A DNA stretch of 21,128 nucleotides from Polynucleobacter sp. (GTDB lineage: Bacteria; Pseudomonadota; Gammaproteobacteria; Burkholderiales; Burkholderiaceae), in NCBI GenBank assembly GCA_020059445.1, contig JAGVCB010000186.1, positions 1-21,128 on the forward strand. The letters are read 5' to 3'. Each line of letters begins with the position of its first letter. Position 1 is the stretch's first letter. Made by a program: the position numbers and the translations under genes. Of this stretch, positions 14,127 to 21,128 are shown piece after piece. The notes under the pieces were generated by a model, which saw nothing but the letters and a program-made list of their open reading frames with translations, was not told the DNA's origin and ran no database searches.

Positions 14127-15344
14127 TTAGGCAGTCGCTAATCTCCACAGAGACGTCACCTCAGCTGCTCTAGCGCGATACAAAGGATCTTGAGTGTCAA
14201 GGGCTTTGATGTGGGTTGGTCTGACATCATTGCGGCCCAAAACTTTTAATCCGGCTGCTTCAATCCATGACAACAGTTCTGCGCGCGTTCTCAAGCCCAA
14301 GTGTTCTGCCAAATCTGACAAAATTAACCATCCTTCACCTTCTGGAGCAAGATGATCTTTTAAGCCCGCTAAAAATCCTTTGAGCATTTGACTATCTGGG
14401 TCATACACAGCATATTCAATCGGTGAGCTAGGTCTTGCTGGAACCCAGGGTGGGTTACAGATGATCAAGGGAGCTGTGCCTTCTGGGAAAAGATTGGTTT
14501 GCATCAATTTAACTTGCTTGCCAATACCGAGACCTTCAATGTTTTCTGTGGCACATTCAATCGCACGCTCATCTTGGTCGGTTGCCACAATCTTTTGAAT
14601 ACCTCGTTTGGCTAGAACCGCTGCCAAAACGGCTGTACCTGTACCAATATCAAATGCCAATGATTGTTTGGTAACAGAAGCTGGGAAGGGTGCTTTTTCT
14701 AGTAGGCTAATGTATTCATAACGAACTGGCGCAAAAACTCCGTAGTGAGGGTGGATTCGACCATCGCCCAAATCTTTGAGGGCGTCCAGTGCCATGCCAT
14801 TCTTGCGCCACTCTAATGAGCCAATAAAGCCCAGTAAATCTCTCAAAGACATCACGTAGGGTTCAGTGACTGCACCATAAACTGCCAAGCAAGCCTGGCT
14901 AACATCAGGAGCCCTTCTGAGAGGAATGGTGTGATCTGGGTCCACCTGTATCAATAGCATGCCCAGTGTTCGACTTCTTTGTGACTGAGTTAAGCGATGT
15001 TTGTGAAATATTTCTGACATCGGTACAGCCAGAGGAATAACGCCTTCTTGCTTATTCTTAGAAGATTTTTGATTACGAATACTTTTCTTAGAGGGCTTGT
15101 CTGCACGGCGTGACATCGCTTGCAGTAATTGCTTGGCGTTTTGGAAGTCACCTCGCCAAATGATGCCAGTGCCTTCGCAAGCAACACGGTATGCCTCATC
15201 AGCTGTGAGGGTGTCATCTGCAATGATCAATTTTTTAGGCGGTGGCAAACCTTTTTCTGAGCGCCAACGGCATGAATGTGTGGTTTCGCCTTCGTCCCAG
15301 CTGATGGGTGGGTGAGCGGTTTCGTGAGAAAGATTTTTATACAT
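14127..15344 (-). CDS. HemK-like class I SAM-dependent methyltransferase
   Basis: 405-residue protein with a C-terminal class I methyltransferase domain: SAM motif I FDIGTGTAVLAAVLAKRG (231-248), motif II KIVATDQDERAIECATEN (251-268) and IICNPPWVPARPS (294-306). An NPPW/NPPY motif marks enzymes that methylate a planar nitrogen such as Gln, Asn or a base amino group. The N-terminal ~220 residues are not recognised: an opening ISWDEGETTHSCRWRSEKG, then a basic low-complexity stretch (KPSKKSIRNQKSSKNK, 83-98), then a helical domain similar in placement to the substrate-binding part of PrmB/PrmC. It is not a standard prmA, prmB or prmC by length. Its ATG lies inside the end of mnmH (8-bp overlap), so translation is probably coupled. 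Substrate unknown. Confidence 0.82.
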   Translation of the reverse strand: MYKNLSHETAHPPISWDEGETTHSCRWRSEKGLPPPKKLIIADDTLTADEAYRVACEGTGIIWRGDFQNAKQLLQAMSRRADKPSKKSIRNQKSSKNKQEGVIPLAVPMSEIFHKHRLTQSQRSRTLGMLLIQVDPDHTIPLRRAPDVSQACLAVYGAVTEPYVMSLRDLLGFIGSLEWRKNGMALDALKDLGDGRIHPHYGVFAPVRYEYISLLEKAPFPASVTKQSLAFDIGTGTAVLAAVLAKRGIQKIVATDQDERAIECATENIEGLGIGKQVKLMQTNLFPEGTAPLIICNPPWVPARPSSPIEYAVYDPDSQMLKGFLAGLKDHLAPEGEGWLILSDLAEHLGLRTRAELLSWIEAAGLKVLGRNDVRPTHIKALDTQDPLYRARAAEVTSLWRLATA

Positions 15345-16395
15345 GATGGTGTCCCATCAATATTTGCTTGGCTAAGATATCAATTCCTTTGGCAGATAAG
15401 TCTGCGGTGTTATAGCTTGTCGCTGTTTCATAATTCACATAATTGGAATTTTGTGAGCGACGGTAGAGTGCATCATAGTGCTGTTCAAGTAATTCAGTGA
15501 CCAATGTAGGCCATTGACCATTTTCAGCCAGTGATTTCCAGTGAGATAAAGTTTCTTTGCTGTGCAGATCTTTCAGATAATCGATGGTACTGATCAAATG
15601 TTGAGGATCTTGAACAAAGTAATCGTAGTCTGAAATCAAAAATTCAACCCTGGCTTCAACACTGGCTTCAATTTTGATGCAAGGACTTTTGCGCATGGTT
15701 TCTAATAAAACGTCGGGCACATGTAGGCTGCCAATCTTTCGGCTTTCTGCCTCAACAAAAACAATCTTGCTCGCATCCAATTTTTCTAAAGCTTGAATGA
15801 GCTTAGTCTCAAACATTTTCTGACTGGGTTGTGGAATATTTGGAATATTGCCAAGGACCGAACCTTTATGAATCGCTAATTGCTCCAAATCTAAAACTTG
15901 CGCACCCAGTTGATTCAGTTTTTCTAGAACACGGCTCTTGGCACTGCCAGTTTGCCCAGTGATCACCATGTATTTGAATTGTTGAGGCAAGGCATTGAGT
16001 TTGGTGATAACTTCTTTGCGGTAAGACTTGTAGCCACCATCCAAGATTTGGGCATTCCAACCAATTTGTCGGAGGATGTGCGTCATTGAACCACTGCGTT
16101 TGCCGCCACGCCAACAGTAAATCAAAGGATTCCAGTTTTTAGGTTTATCTTTGAATTCAGTTTCAATGTAAGAAGCAATTGTTTTTGCAATCAATGCTGC
16201 GCCAACTTTCTTGGCTTCAAATGGTGAGGCTTGTTTGTACATGGTTCCAACGATGACACGTTCCTCATTGGATAAAACTGGGCAATTAATCGCCCCAGGG
16301 ATGTGATCATCGGCATATTCCGCAGGCGTGCGCACATCGATGATTTCATCGAAGCTTAAACGCTCAAGGATGTCGGCGGTGATGGAGGATTTCAT
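15337..16395 (-). CDS. mnmH: tRNA 2-selenouridine synthase MnmH (SelU/YbbB)
   Basis: Replaces sulfur by selenium at wobble 2-thiouridine (U34) of Lys, Glu and Gln tRNAs through a geranylated intermediate, using selenophosphate. 352 residues: an N-terminal rhodanese domain (IIDVRTPAEYADDHIPGAIN, then LSNEERVIVGTMYK) with active-site Cys94 in LIYCWRGGKRSGS, followed by a P-loop domain with ITGQTGSAKSRVLEKL (Walker A at about 147-154), FVEAESRKIGS and FLISDYDYF. All key residues seem present and the length is usual. I use the ATG at 16395; a TTG at 16419 would add eight residues, and neither has a good Shine-Dalgarno. It overlaps the methyltransferase by 8 bp and starts 81 bp after chrA. No selD lies in the window, so selenation versus geranylation alone cannot be decided. 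Confidence 0.92.
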   Translation of the reverse strand: MKSSITADILERLSFDEIIDVRTPAEYADDHIPGAINCPVLSNEERVIVGTMYKQASPFEAKKVGAALIAKTIASYIETEFKDKPKNWNPLIYCWRGGKRSGSMTHILRQIGWNAQILDGGYKSYRKEVITKLNALPQQFKYMVITGQTGSAKSRVLEKLNQLGAQVLDLEQLAIHKGSVLGNIPNIPQPSQKMFETKLIQALEKLDASKIVFVEAESRKIGSLHVPDVLLETMRKSPCIKIEASVEARVEFLISDYDYFVQDPQHLISTIDYLKDLHSKETLSHWKSLAENGQWPTLVTELLEQHYDALYRRSQNSNYVNYETATSYNTADLSAKGIDILAKQILMGHHHV

Positions 16396-16476
16396 GGGCT
16401 TGCAAAGTACATAAGACAATTGAATGAGCTCAATTTTCCCATGGTATTGACCAACATTCTTAAATTATTGATTTAT

Positions 16477-17796
16477 TTATAAAACAAATAGCCTGATGCT
16501 TGCAAACAAAAGGCATAGACCGATGATTTGCATGATGGACCAGCGCCTAATAAACAAGAGGTAAAGCGAGATCAGTGTGATGCCAATTGAGATTAATTCA
16601 GGATGTTGGGTAAAGCCTTTGGGCCAATACACATGAATCATAAAAAAACTACCCAAATGAAGAATCATCCCAACAACGGATGCTGTGATGAATTTCAAGA
16701 TTTGATTTAGCTTGTCGTATTGTTTACTCATCTCTACCAGTGGCGCGCCCAGCAGAATGAACATGAATGATGGCAAGAATGTGAACCAAGTGGCAACAAT
16801 GGCACCCAGAGCGCCCGCCCAAAATAGATTTTCAATGCCAAGCAACTCTTGTTTGAACGAACCCAAGAATCCTACGAATGCCACAATCATGATCAATGGA
16901 CCAGGTGTGACTTCGCCTAGGGCTAAGCCATCAAGAATTTGTGTGGATGTGAGCCATTGAAATTGTTCAACACTTGCTTGGTGAACATAAGGTAATACGG
17001 CATAAGCCCCACCAAAAGTTAAGAGGGCTGCTTTGGTGAAGAACCATGACATTTGACTGTAGGTATTACCCCAACCAAATGCGCTGATCAAAAGCACAAA
17101 AGGTATTAGCCAAAGTAAAAGTCCGGACAAGCCAATTTTAAAAAAGTGTTGAGGGCTTAACTTGGCTTGGCTAGCTAATTGAACTTCAAGCTCAGCTTTG
17201 ACCGTCTTACTTCGGTTGACTTTGTGATAAATCAATCCGGCCATTGATGCACCGAGTATCACCAATGGGAAAGGAAGATTCAATACCAGTAAAGCTATAA
17301 AAGTCATTAAACAAACAGTTGTTAAAGATGGTGTTGTTAAAGTTTTCTTACCCATCTTGTAGGCAGCAAAAAAGATGATGGCAATCACAGCAGGTTTGAC
17401 GGTATCAAAAAGTGTGATGAGCCATGCCTGTTCACCAAAAATCAGATAGACCCAAGACAGGCCTATGAATAAAAGCAAAGAGGGCAAAATAAATAAAACT
17501 CCAGCAATGACGCCACCCCATGTTCGATGCATGAGCCAGCCTAAATAAGTTGCTAATTGCTGGGCTTCTGGGCCAGGCAATAGCATGCAGTAGTTCAATG
17601 CATGAAGAAAGTTTTCTTCAGAAATCCAATTCTTTCTTTCCACCAATTCTTGATGCATGGTGGCAATTTGACCAGCCGGACCACCAAAACTAATGAAGCC
17701 GAGTTTGAACCAAAATCTAAAAGCCTCACTCAAGCTCGGAACGGAAATAAATTGATGATTGAGTGTTTGATCGGAGCTTGATTGAGATGGCTTCAT
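16477..17796 (-). CDS. chrA: Chromate efflux transporter ChrA (long-chain CHR family)
   Basis: 439-residue inner-membrane protein of the CHR family, bidomain (long-chain) form. Domain 1 (about 20-200) contains FWFKLGFISFGGPAGQIA and NYCMLLPGPEAQQLATYLGW; domain 2 (about 225-435) repeats the pattern as FFTKAALLTFGGAYAVLPYV and LGEVTPGPLIMIVAFVGFLG. The paired FGGP / FGGA and PGPE / TPGP motifs are diagnostic. Members expel chromate, probably by proton antiport, though many in low-metal waters may have other anion substrates. The ATG at 17796 lies 6 bp after the gph stop, so it belongs to the ubiG-gph-chrA transcript. No ChrB-type regulator is present in the window. Confidence 0.93.
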   Translation of the reverse strand: MKPSQSSSDQTLNHQFISVPSLSEAFRFWFKLGFISFGGPAGQIATMHQELVERKNWISEENFLHALNYCMLLPGPEAQQLATYLGWLMHRTWGGVIAGVLFILPSLLLFIGLSWVYLIFGEQAWLITLFDTVKPAVIAIIFFAAYKMGKKTLTTPSLTTVCLMTFIALLVLNLPFPLVILGASMAGLIYHKVNRSKTVKAELEVQLASQAKLSPQHFFKIGLSGLLLWLIPFVLLISAFGWGNTYSQMSWFFTKAALLTFGGAYAVLPYVHQASVEQFQWLTSTQILDGLALGEVTPGPLIMIVAFVGFLGSFKQELLGIENLFWAGALGAIVATWFTFLPSFMFILLGAPLVEMSKQYDKLNQILKFITASVVGMILHLGSFFMIHVYWPKGFTQHPELISIGITLISLYLLFIRRWSIMQIIGLCLLFASIRLFVL

Positions 17797-17802
17797 ACTC
17801 GA

Positions 17803-18507
17803 TCAACTTGCCAATAAAATGGTACTTAATTCTGATGGGTGGTGGATGATGTGATCGGCACCCCATTCGCTGAAGTGCTCATCGCATCCACAATAGCCGT
17901 AAGCCGCTGCCACTGTTTTCATGCCTGCAGCTTTGCCTGCCTCAATATCTCTGAGGTCATCGCCAACATAGATGCAATTCAGTGGGTTCACTGAACAAAT
18001 TTCAGCAGCTTTCAGAATTGGGGCAGGGTGAGGTTTTGCAAATGGCGTTGTATCTCCACCAATGATGACTTGACTACGCTTTGCTAAATTCATCAAGTTT
18101 AATAACGGGTGCGTCAAGCGCTCAGATTTGTTGGTCACAATGCCCCAGGTGATGGAGTGATTTTCAAGATTATCCAAAATGTCTGAAACACCATCAAAAA
18201 GCTTGGTATGAACACAAATATCTTTTTCGTAGTTCGCTAAAAACTCCAGACGAAGTTCTTCAAATGCTGGATGATCTTTATCATATCCAAACGCACCAAA
18301 AATCAAACCTCTAGCCCCAGCGGATGCACGTGGACGAAGGATTTCATATGGCAGGGGATCTAGATTTCTTTTGATACGCAGAAGATTGGCTGCAGCCACC
18401 AAGTCGGGAGCTGTATCAGCCAAAGTGCCATCTAAATCAAAAAAGACGCCTTCATAAAGAGGAGTCTTTTTTGCATTGGATGAAGACGCCGATTCTGTAT
18501 TTGGCAT
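17803..18507 (-). CDS. gph: Phosphoglycolate phosphatase (HAD family)
   Basis: Removes phosphate from 2-phosphoglycolate formed in DNA repair or oxygenation side reactions. 234 residues: HAD motif I FFDLDGTLADT (nucleophile Asp24, acid Asp26), a helical cap (about 35-105), motif II ITWGIVTNKSE, motif III Lys in PFAKPHPAP, and motif IV IYVGDDLRDIEAGKAAGM. The first ~16 residues are Ser/Lys-rich and extend beyond the usual start. The start codon overlaps the ubiG stop as TAATG, which implies coupled translation. The pair ubiG-gph is a frequent betaproteobacterial arrangement. Other HAD substrates are possible, but context supports gph. Confidence 0.92.
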   Translation of the reverse strand: MPNTESASSSNAKKTPLYEGVFFDLDGTLADTAPDLVAAANLLRIKRNLDPLPYEILRPRASAGARGLIFGAFGYDKDHPAFEELRLEFLANYEKDICVHTKLFDGVSDILDNLENHSITWGIVTNKSERLTHPLLNLMNLAKRSQVIIGGDTTPFAKPHPAPILKAAEICSVNPLNCIYVGDDLRDIEAGKAAGMKTVAAAYGYCGCDEHFSEWGADHIIHHPSELSTILLAS

Positions 18508-19202
18508 TAATTATTTTTCGATGTTGCGATCATGTAGTTAACATCAGTATCGCGACCCAGTGAATAAACTTCTGTGAATGGGTTGTAGGTCATGCCCAAC
18601 AGTTCATTCATTTGTAAATCAGCTTGTCGAATAAATTGACTGAGTTCTGAAGGCTTGATGAATTTTTTGTAATCGTGAGTACCTTTAGGCAACAAGCGAA
18701 GTACATATTCGGCACCGATGATGGCGAATAAATAAGATTTTGGATTTCGATTCAAGGTGCTGAAGAAAACATGTCCGCCAGGTTTGACCAAAGTTGAGCA
18801 AGCTTGAATGATGCTCATTGGATCTGGTACGTGCTCAAGCATCTCCATGCATGTCACAACGTCATATTGGCCAGCTTCTCTTTGGGCCAAATCTTCGGCG
18901 CTGATTAATTCGTAATCAACTGGAACAGAGGTCTCTAGGCTGTGAAGCTCTGCCACTTGCAAGGCTTTTTTAGAAAGATCAATACCCTTGGTCTTTGCGC
19001 CCATTTTGGCCATCGATTCAGCCAAAATGCCGCCACCGCAACCTACATCAAGAACTCGCTTGCCTTCTAAGCCGACGTGTTGATTGATCCAATCCAAGCG
19101 AAGAGGATTGATTGCGTGTAGGGGCTTAAATTCGCTGGTGGGATCCCACCAACGGTGCGCTAAAGCGCTAAATTTATCTAATTCGGTTTGATCTGCATTC
19201 AT
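18507..19202 (-). CDS. ubiG: Ubiquinone biosynthesis O-methyltransferase UbiG
   Basis: SAM-dependent enzyme making both O-methylations in ubiquinone synthesis (2-polyprenyl-6-hydroxyphenol and 3-demethylubiquinol). 231 residues, normal length. It opens [20 protein letters not shown] followed by [19 protein letters not shown], the characteristic UbiG lead. SAM motifs: [16 protein letters not shown], then [30 protein letters not shown] and [18 protein letters not shown]. The ATG at 19202 has no Shine-Dalgarno; TAGAAT ends six bases before it. The gene heads a tight ubiG-gph-chrA series, upstream of which is the ompA-family terminator on the same strand. Confidence 0.96.
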   Translation of the reverse strand: MNADQTELDKFSALAHRWWDPTSEFKPLHAINPLRLDWINQHVGLEGKRVLDVGCGGGILAESMAKMGAKTKGIDLSKKALQVAELHSLETSVPVDYELISAEDLAQREAGQYDVVTCMEMLEHVPDPMSIIQACSTLVKPGGHVFFSTLNRNPKSYLFAIIGAEYVLRLLPKGTHDYKKFIKPSELSQFIRQADLQMNELLGMTYNPFTEVYSLGRDTDVNYMIATSKNN

Positions 19203-19267
19203 GGCTCTATTCTAATCAAGGAAGAGAAAGTGTGTTCGGGCTTCTGAAACGGGATCTTTGGGCGTAA

Positions 19268-19292
19268 AAAAACCCGGCAGAACCGGGTTTTT
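19268..19292. terminator. Intrinsic terminator after the OmpA-family gene
   Basis: A 10-bp perfect stem, AAAAACCCGG with CCGGGTTTTT and loop CAGAA, continuing into T runs in minus-strand reading. It lies 18 bp after the OmpA-family stop and 66 bp before ubiG, so ubiG needs its own promoter or readthrough. Confidence 0.9.
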
Positions 19293-19310
19293 AATAAAAG
19301 CTAAACTAAA

Positions 19311-19886
19311 TTAGTTTTTACGTGTACCAATCGCTTCGATCTGAACGCGACGGTTCTTAGCGCGACCTTCCTTAGTCTTGTTATCAGCAACTGGCTGTGA
19401 CTCGCCTTTGCCTTCAACGTAGATACGCTTAGCTTCGATACCTTGGCTTACCAAGTATTTCTTCACTGCTTCAGCACGGCGGATAGACAATTTTTGGTTG
19501 TAAGCATCTGTACCGATTGAGTCGGTGTGACCAACAGCAACGATCACTTCAAGAGTCAAGCTCTTTACCTTACCAGCCAAGCTATTCAAGCTTGCTTTGG
19601 CAGCAGGTTTGATGGCTGATTTATCAAAATCAAACAATGCATCCGCATTCAAAGTAACTTTTGCGGCTGCTTTTGGTGCAGCTTTAGCCTTTGCAACAAT
19701 TGCGCCGTCACAACCTGGAGCAGCTGTCGCTGGAGTCCAGTTGGAGTTACGCCAGCAAAGTTCATTTGTACCGTTTTTCCAAGCGGCACCTGAGCTGCTT
19801 ACCCAGTTGTCGACTGATTTTTGAGCAAAAGCAGTTGAGCTAATAGCGATACCAGCGATAGCAAGTAGTTGTAGTAGTTTTTTCAT
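19311..19886 (-). CDS. OmpA-family outer-membrane/peptidoglycan-binding protein
   Basis: 191-residue exported protein. Signal peptide MKKLLQLLAIAGIAISSTAFA with likely signal peptidase I cleavage before Gln22. The mature N-terminus holds a short Trp/Cys segment (ELCWRNSNWTPATAAPGCDG; two cysteines that may pair), typical of Burkholderiales OmpA-like proteins, then an Ala/Lys-rich linker (IVAKAKAAPKAAAK). The OmpA C-terminal domain (about 75-188) shows LFDFDKSAIKP, VAVGHTDSIGTDAYNQKLS, RRAEAVKKYL, YVEGKGESQPVADN and GRAKNRRVQIE, with the Asp and Arg that bind diaminopimelate. It lacks the eight-stranded N-terminal barrel of E. coli OmpA, so it tethers the envelope rather than forming a pore. 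GAGGA precedes the ATG by six bases. It has its own terminator and is probably strongly expressed. Confidence 0.93.
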   Translation of the reverse strand: MKKLLQLLAIAGIAISSTAFAQKSVDNWVSSSGAAWKNGTNELCWRNSNWTPATAAPGCDGAIVAKAKAAPKAAAKVTLNADALFDFDKSAIKPAAKASLNSLAGKVKSLTLEVIVAVGHTDSIGTDAYNQKLSIRRAEAVKKYLVSQGIEAKRIYVEGKGESQPVADNKTKEGRAKNRRVQIEAIGTRKN

Positions 19887-19930
19887 TTTTATTCCTCAAA
19901 TTATCTGTGTGGAGGCTGATCCAAATTGGA

Positions 19931-19963
19931 TTGACAATATTTTAACACTATAAATCATATAAA
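19931..19963 (+). promoter_or_regulatory. Candidate gyrA promoter
   Basis: A perfect -35 hexamer TTGACA at 19931-19936 is followed by TATAAA at 19958-19963 (spacing 21, longer than optimal); other TATAAA at 19949 is too close. The segment is the only -35 consensus in the ompA-gyrA gap. The assignment is tentative because of the spacing. Confidence 0.4.
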
Positions 19964-19972
19964 TAACAGTCC

Positions 19973-19989
19973 GCGAGTGATAAACTCGC
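19973..19989 (+). promoter_or_regulatory. Stem-loop immediately upstream of the gyrA start codon
   Basis: GCGAGT-GATAA-ACTCGC forms a perfect GC-rich 6-bp stem with a 5-nt loop, ending three bases before the gyrA ATG. No Shine-Dalgarno lies between stem and ATG. In mRNA this would cover the ribosome landing site, so it could limit gyrA translation or act with a binding protein. Structure is seen in sequence; function is inferred. Confidence 0.45.
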
Positions 19990-19992
19990 CTG

Positions 19993-21128
19993 ATGGAAAT
20001 TACACAAAATAACGCTGCCAAAGAGACACACCCAATATCCCTAGAAGACGAGATGCGCCGGTCCTATTTGGACTATGCCATGAGCGTCATTGTGGGCAGA
20101 GCTTTGCCCGATGTGAGAGACGGATTAAAGCCCGTTCACCGTCGTGTTTTGTTCGCGATGCATGAGTTAAACAACGACTGGAACAGGGCTTACAAGAAGT
20201 CTGCCCGTATCGTCGGTGACGTGATCGGTAAGTATCACCCCCATGGTGACTCCGCTGTTTACGACACCATCGTTCGTATGGCGCAGGATTTCTCCTTGCG
20301 CTACATGCTGGTCGATGGTCAGGGTAACTTTGGTTCCGTGGACGGCGACAACGCTGCGGCGATGCGTTATACGGAAATTCGTTTGGCGAAGATAGCCCAT
20401 CAGCTATTAGACGATTTAGATAAAGAAACCGTTGATTTCGGACCGAACTATGACGGTAGCGAAAAAGAGCCATTGATTCTTCCGGCAAAAATACCAAATT
20501 TATTGATCAATGGATCTTCAGGTATTGCGGTGGGTATGGCCACCAATATTCCTCCGCATAACTTGGACGAAGTTGTTTCTGCTTGTTTGCATTTGCTCAA
20601 TCATCCAGAGTGCACGATTGATGATTTGATGGAAATTATTCCAGCCCCTGATTTCCCAACGGCTGGAATCATCTACGGTATCCAAGGTGTTAAAGATGGT
20701 TACCGAACTGGTCGTGGTCGCGTGGTCATGCGTGCCAAGACTCACTTTGAAGACATGGATCGCGGTTCACGTCAATCAATCATCGTTGACGAATTACCGT
20801 ATCAGGTCAATAAAAAGACCTTGCTTGAGCGCATCGCTGAACTCATCACTGAGAAAAAGGTCGAGGGTATCTCAGACATTCGTGATGAGTCTGATAAATC
20901 CGGTATGCGCGTTGTGATTGAATTGAAGCGCGGTGAAGTACCTGAAGTGGTGCTGAACAACCTATACAAATACACTCAATTACAAGACACCTTCGGTATG
21001 AACATGGTGGCCTTGGTCGATAACCAGCCACGCTTGTTGAACTTGAAGCAGATGTTGGATTGTTTCTTGTCACACCGCAGAGAAGTGGTGACTCGTCGAA
21101 CTGTTTTCGAACTTCGCAAAGCCCGTGA
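19993..21128 (+). CDS. gyrA: DNA gyrase subunit A, N-terminal part (cut by window edge)
   Basis: Breakage-reunion subunit of DNA gyrase, which supercoils DNA with GyrB. The first 378 residues are present. After a short lead ([20 protein letters not shown]) come the family blocks [73 protein letters not shown] and [20 protein letters not shown]. The catalytic tyrosine is Tyr126 (E. coli Tyr122). The quinolone-determining positions are Ser87 and Asp91 (E. coli Ser83 and Asp87), both wild type, so no target-site resistance is predicted from them. The reading frame is open to the window edge. It diverges from the OmpA-family gene. The start lacks a Shine-Dalgarno and is preceded by a hairpin; Met21 is too far into the conserved region to be preferred. 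Confidence 0.98.
   Translation, partial: MEITQNNAAKETHPISLEDEMRRSYLDYAMSVIVGRALPDVRDGLKPVHRRVLFAMHELNNDWNRAYKKSARIVGDVIGKYHPHGDSAVYDTIVRMAQDFSLRYMLVDGQGNFGSVDGDNAAAMRYTEIRLAKIAHQLLDDLDKETVDFGPNYDGSEKEPLILPAKIPNLLINGSSGIAVGMATNIPPHNLDEVVSACLHLLNHPECTIDDLMEIIPAPDFPTAGIIYGIQGVKDGYRTGRGRVVMRAKTHFEDMDRGSRQSIIVDELPYQVNKKTLLERIAELITEKKVEGISDIRDESDKSGMRVVIELKRGEVPEVVLNNLYKYTQLQDTFGMNMVALVDNQPRLLNLKQMLDCFLSHRREVVTRRTVFELRKAR

Noticed and set aside
20087..20497. 136-codon open frame on the minus strand inside gyrA
   Set aside because: Arg/His/Ser-rich antisense shadow of a highly conserved gyrA region; no start signals or family resemblance.
1..21128. CRISPR array, insertion sequence, integrase, phage or toxin-antitoxin module
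   Set aside because: No spaced direct repeats, terminal inverted repeats with a transposase, or paired small toxin/antitoxin frames were seen on either strand.

Overview
The window looks like ordinary chromosome of a freshwater betaproteobacterium of the Burkholderiaceae, most probably Polynucleobacter or a close relative. The evidence is moderate GC content by eye, dense gene packing with short intergenic gaps, a one-piece tmRNA whose tag reads ANDERFALAA (the betaproteobacterial tag type), and the ubiG-gph / ompA-family / gyrA neighbourhood usual in that group. No phage, transposon, integrase, CRISPR array or plasmid backbone gene is visible. The genus is an inference; no database search was possible.

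Layout. 1-596 (-): 5' part of ilvD (branched-chain amino acid synthesis), cut by the window edge. 755-2020 (+): HI0933/YhiN-type flavoprotein, overlapping tail to tail by 15 bp with a metallo-beta-lactamase/beta-CASP RNase (2006-3418, -). Upstream of the RNase in the same direction is a LOG-type nucleotide phosphoribohydrolase (3443-3994, -). Divergent from it are crcB/fluC (fluoride export) and a small ABM-domain protein (4099-4811, +). A strong terminator at 4874-4897 separates these from trhP/yegQ (4928-6229, -), an RsuA-family pseudouridine synthase (6394-7128, -) and a CPA2 antiporter without an RCK domain (7189-8967, -). Divergent from the antiporter is the ABC-F ATPase uup (9009-10943, +).

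The central part, 10944-13656, is the most accessory-looking. It holds a 140-residue ferric-reductase-like membrane protein that stops before the usual FAD/NAD domains (11018-11440, -), a SLAC1/TDT-family transporter (11564-12532, +), and a divergent hmuS/hemS-type heme-handling protein (12661-13656, +). Upstream of the last is a perfect 15-bp 7-1-7 Fur-like palindrome. ssrA (tmRNA, 13711-14069, +) follows, with its own terminator.

The rest is a minus-strand block: a HemK-like methyltransferase overlapping mnmH by 8 bp, chrA, and gph joined to ubiG by a TAATG overlap. An OmpA-family lipoprotein-like envelope gene with its own terminator follows, and the 5' part of gyrA (19993 to the edge, +) diverges from it.

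Functionally, several genes concern translation and RNA: trhP and mnmH both modify wobble U34 of tRNA, joined by the pseudouridine synthase, Uup, tmRNA and the beta-CASP RNase. A second theme is ion and stress handling: fluoride, chromate, cation/H+ antiport, anion channel and heme iron. I did not find a convincing undescribed multi-gene system. The items most worth a second look are the Fur-linked, shortened HmuS, the truncated ferric reductase, the hairpin pressed against the gyrA start codon, and several genes whose start codons lie about 6-7 nt after a -10-like hexamer with no Shine-Dalgarno sequence. No gene-free stretch exceeds about 165 bases.
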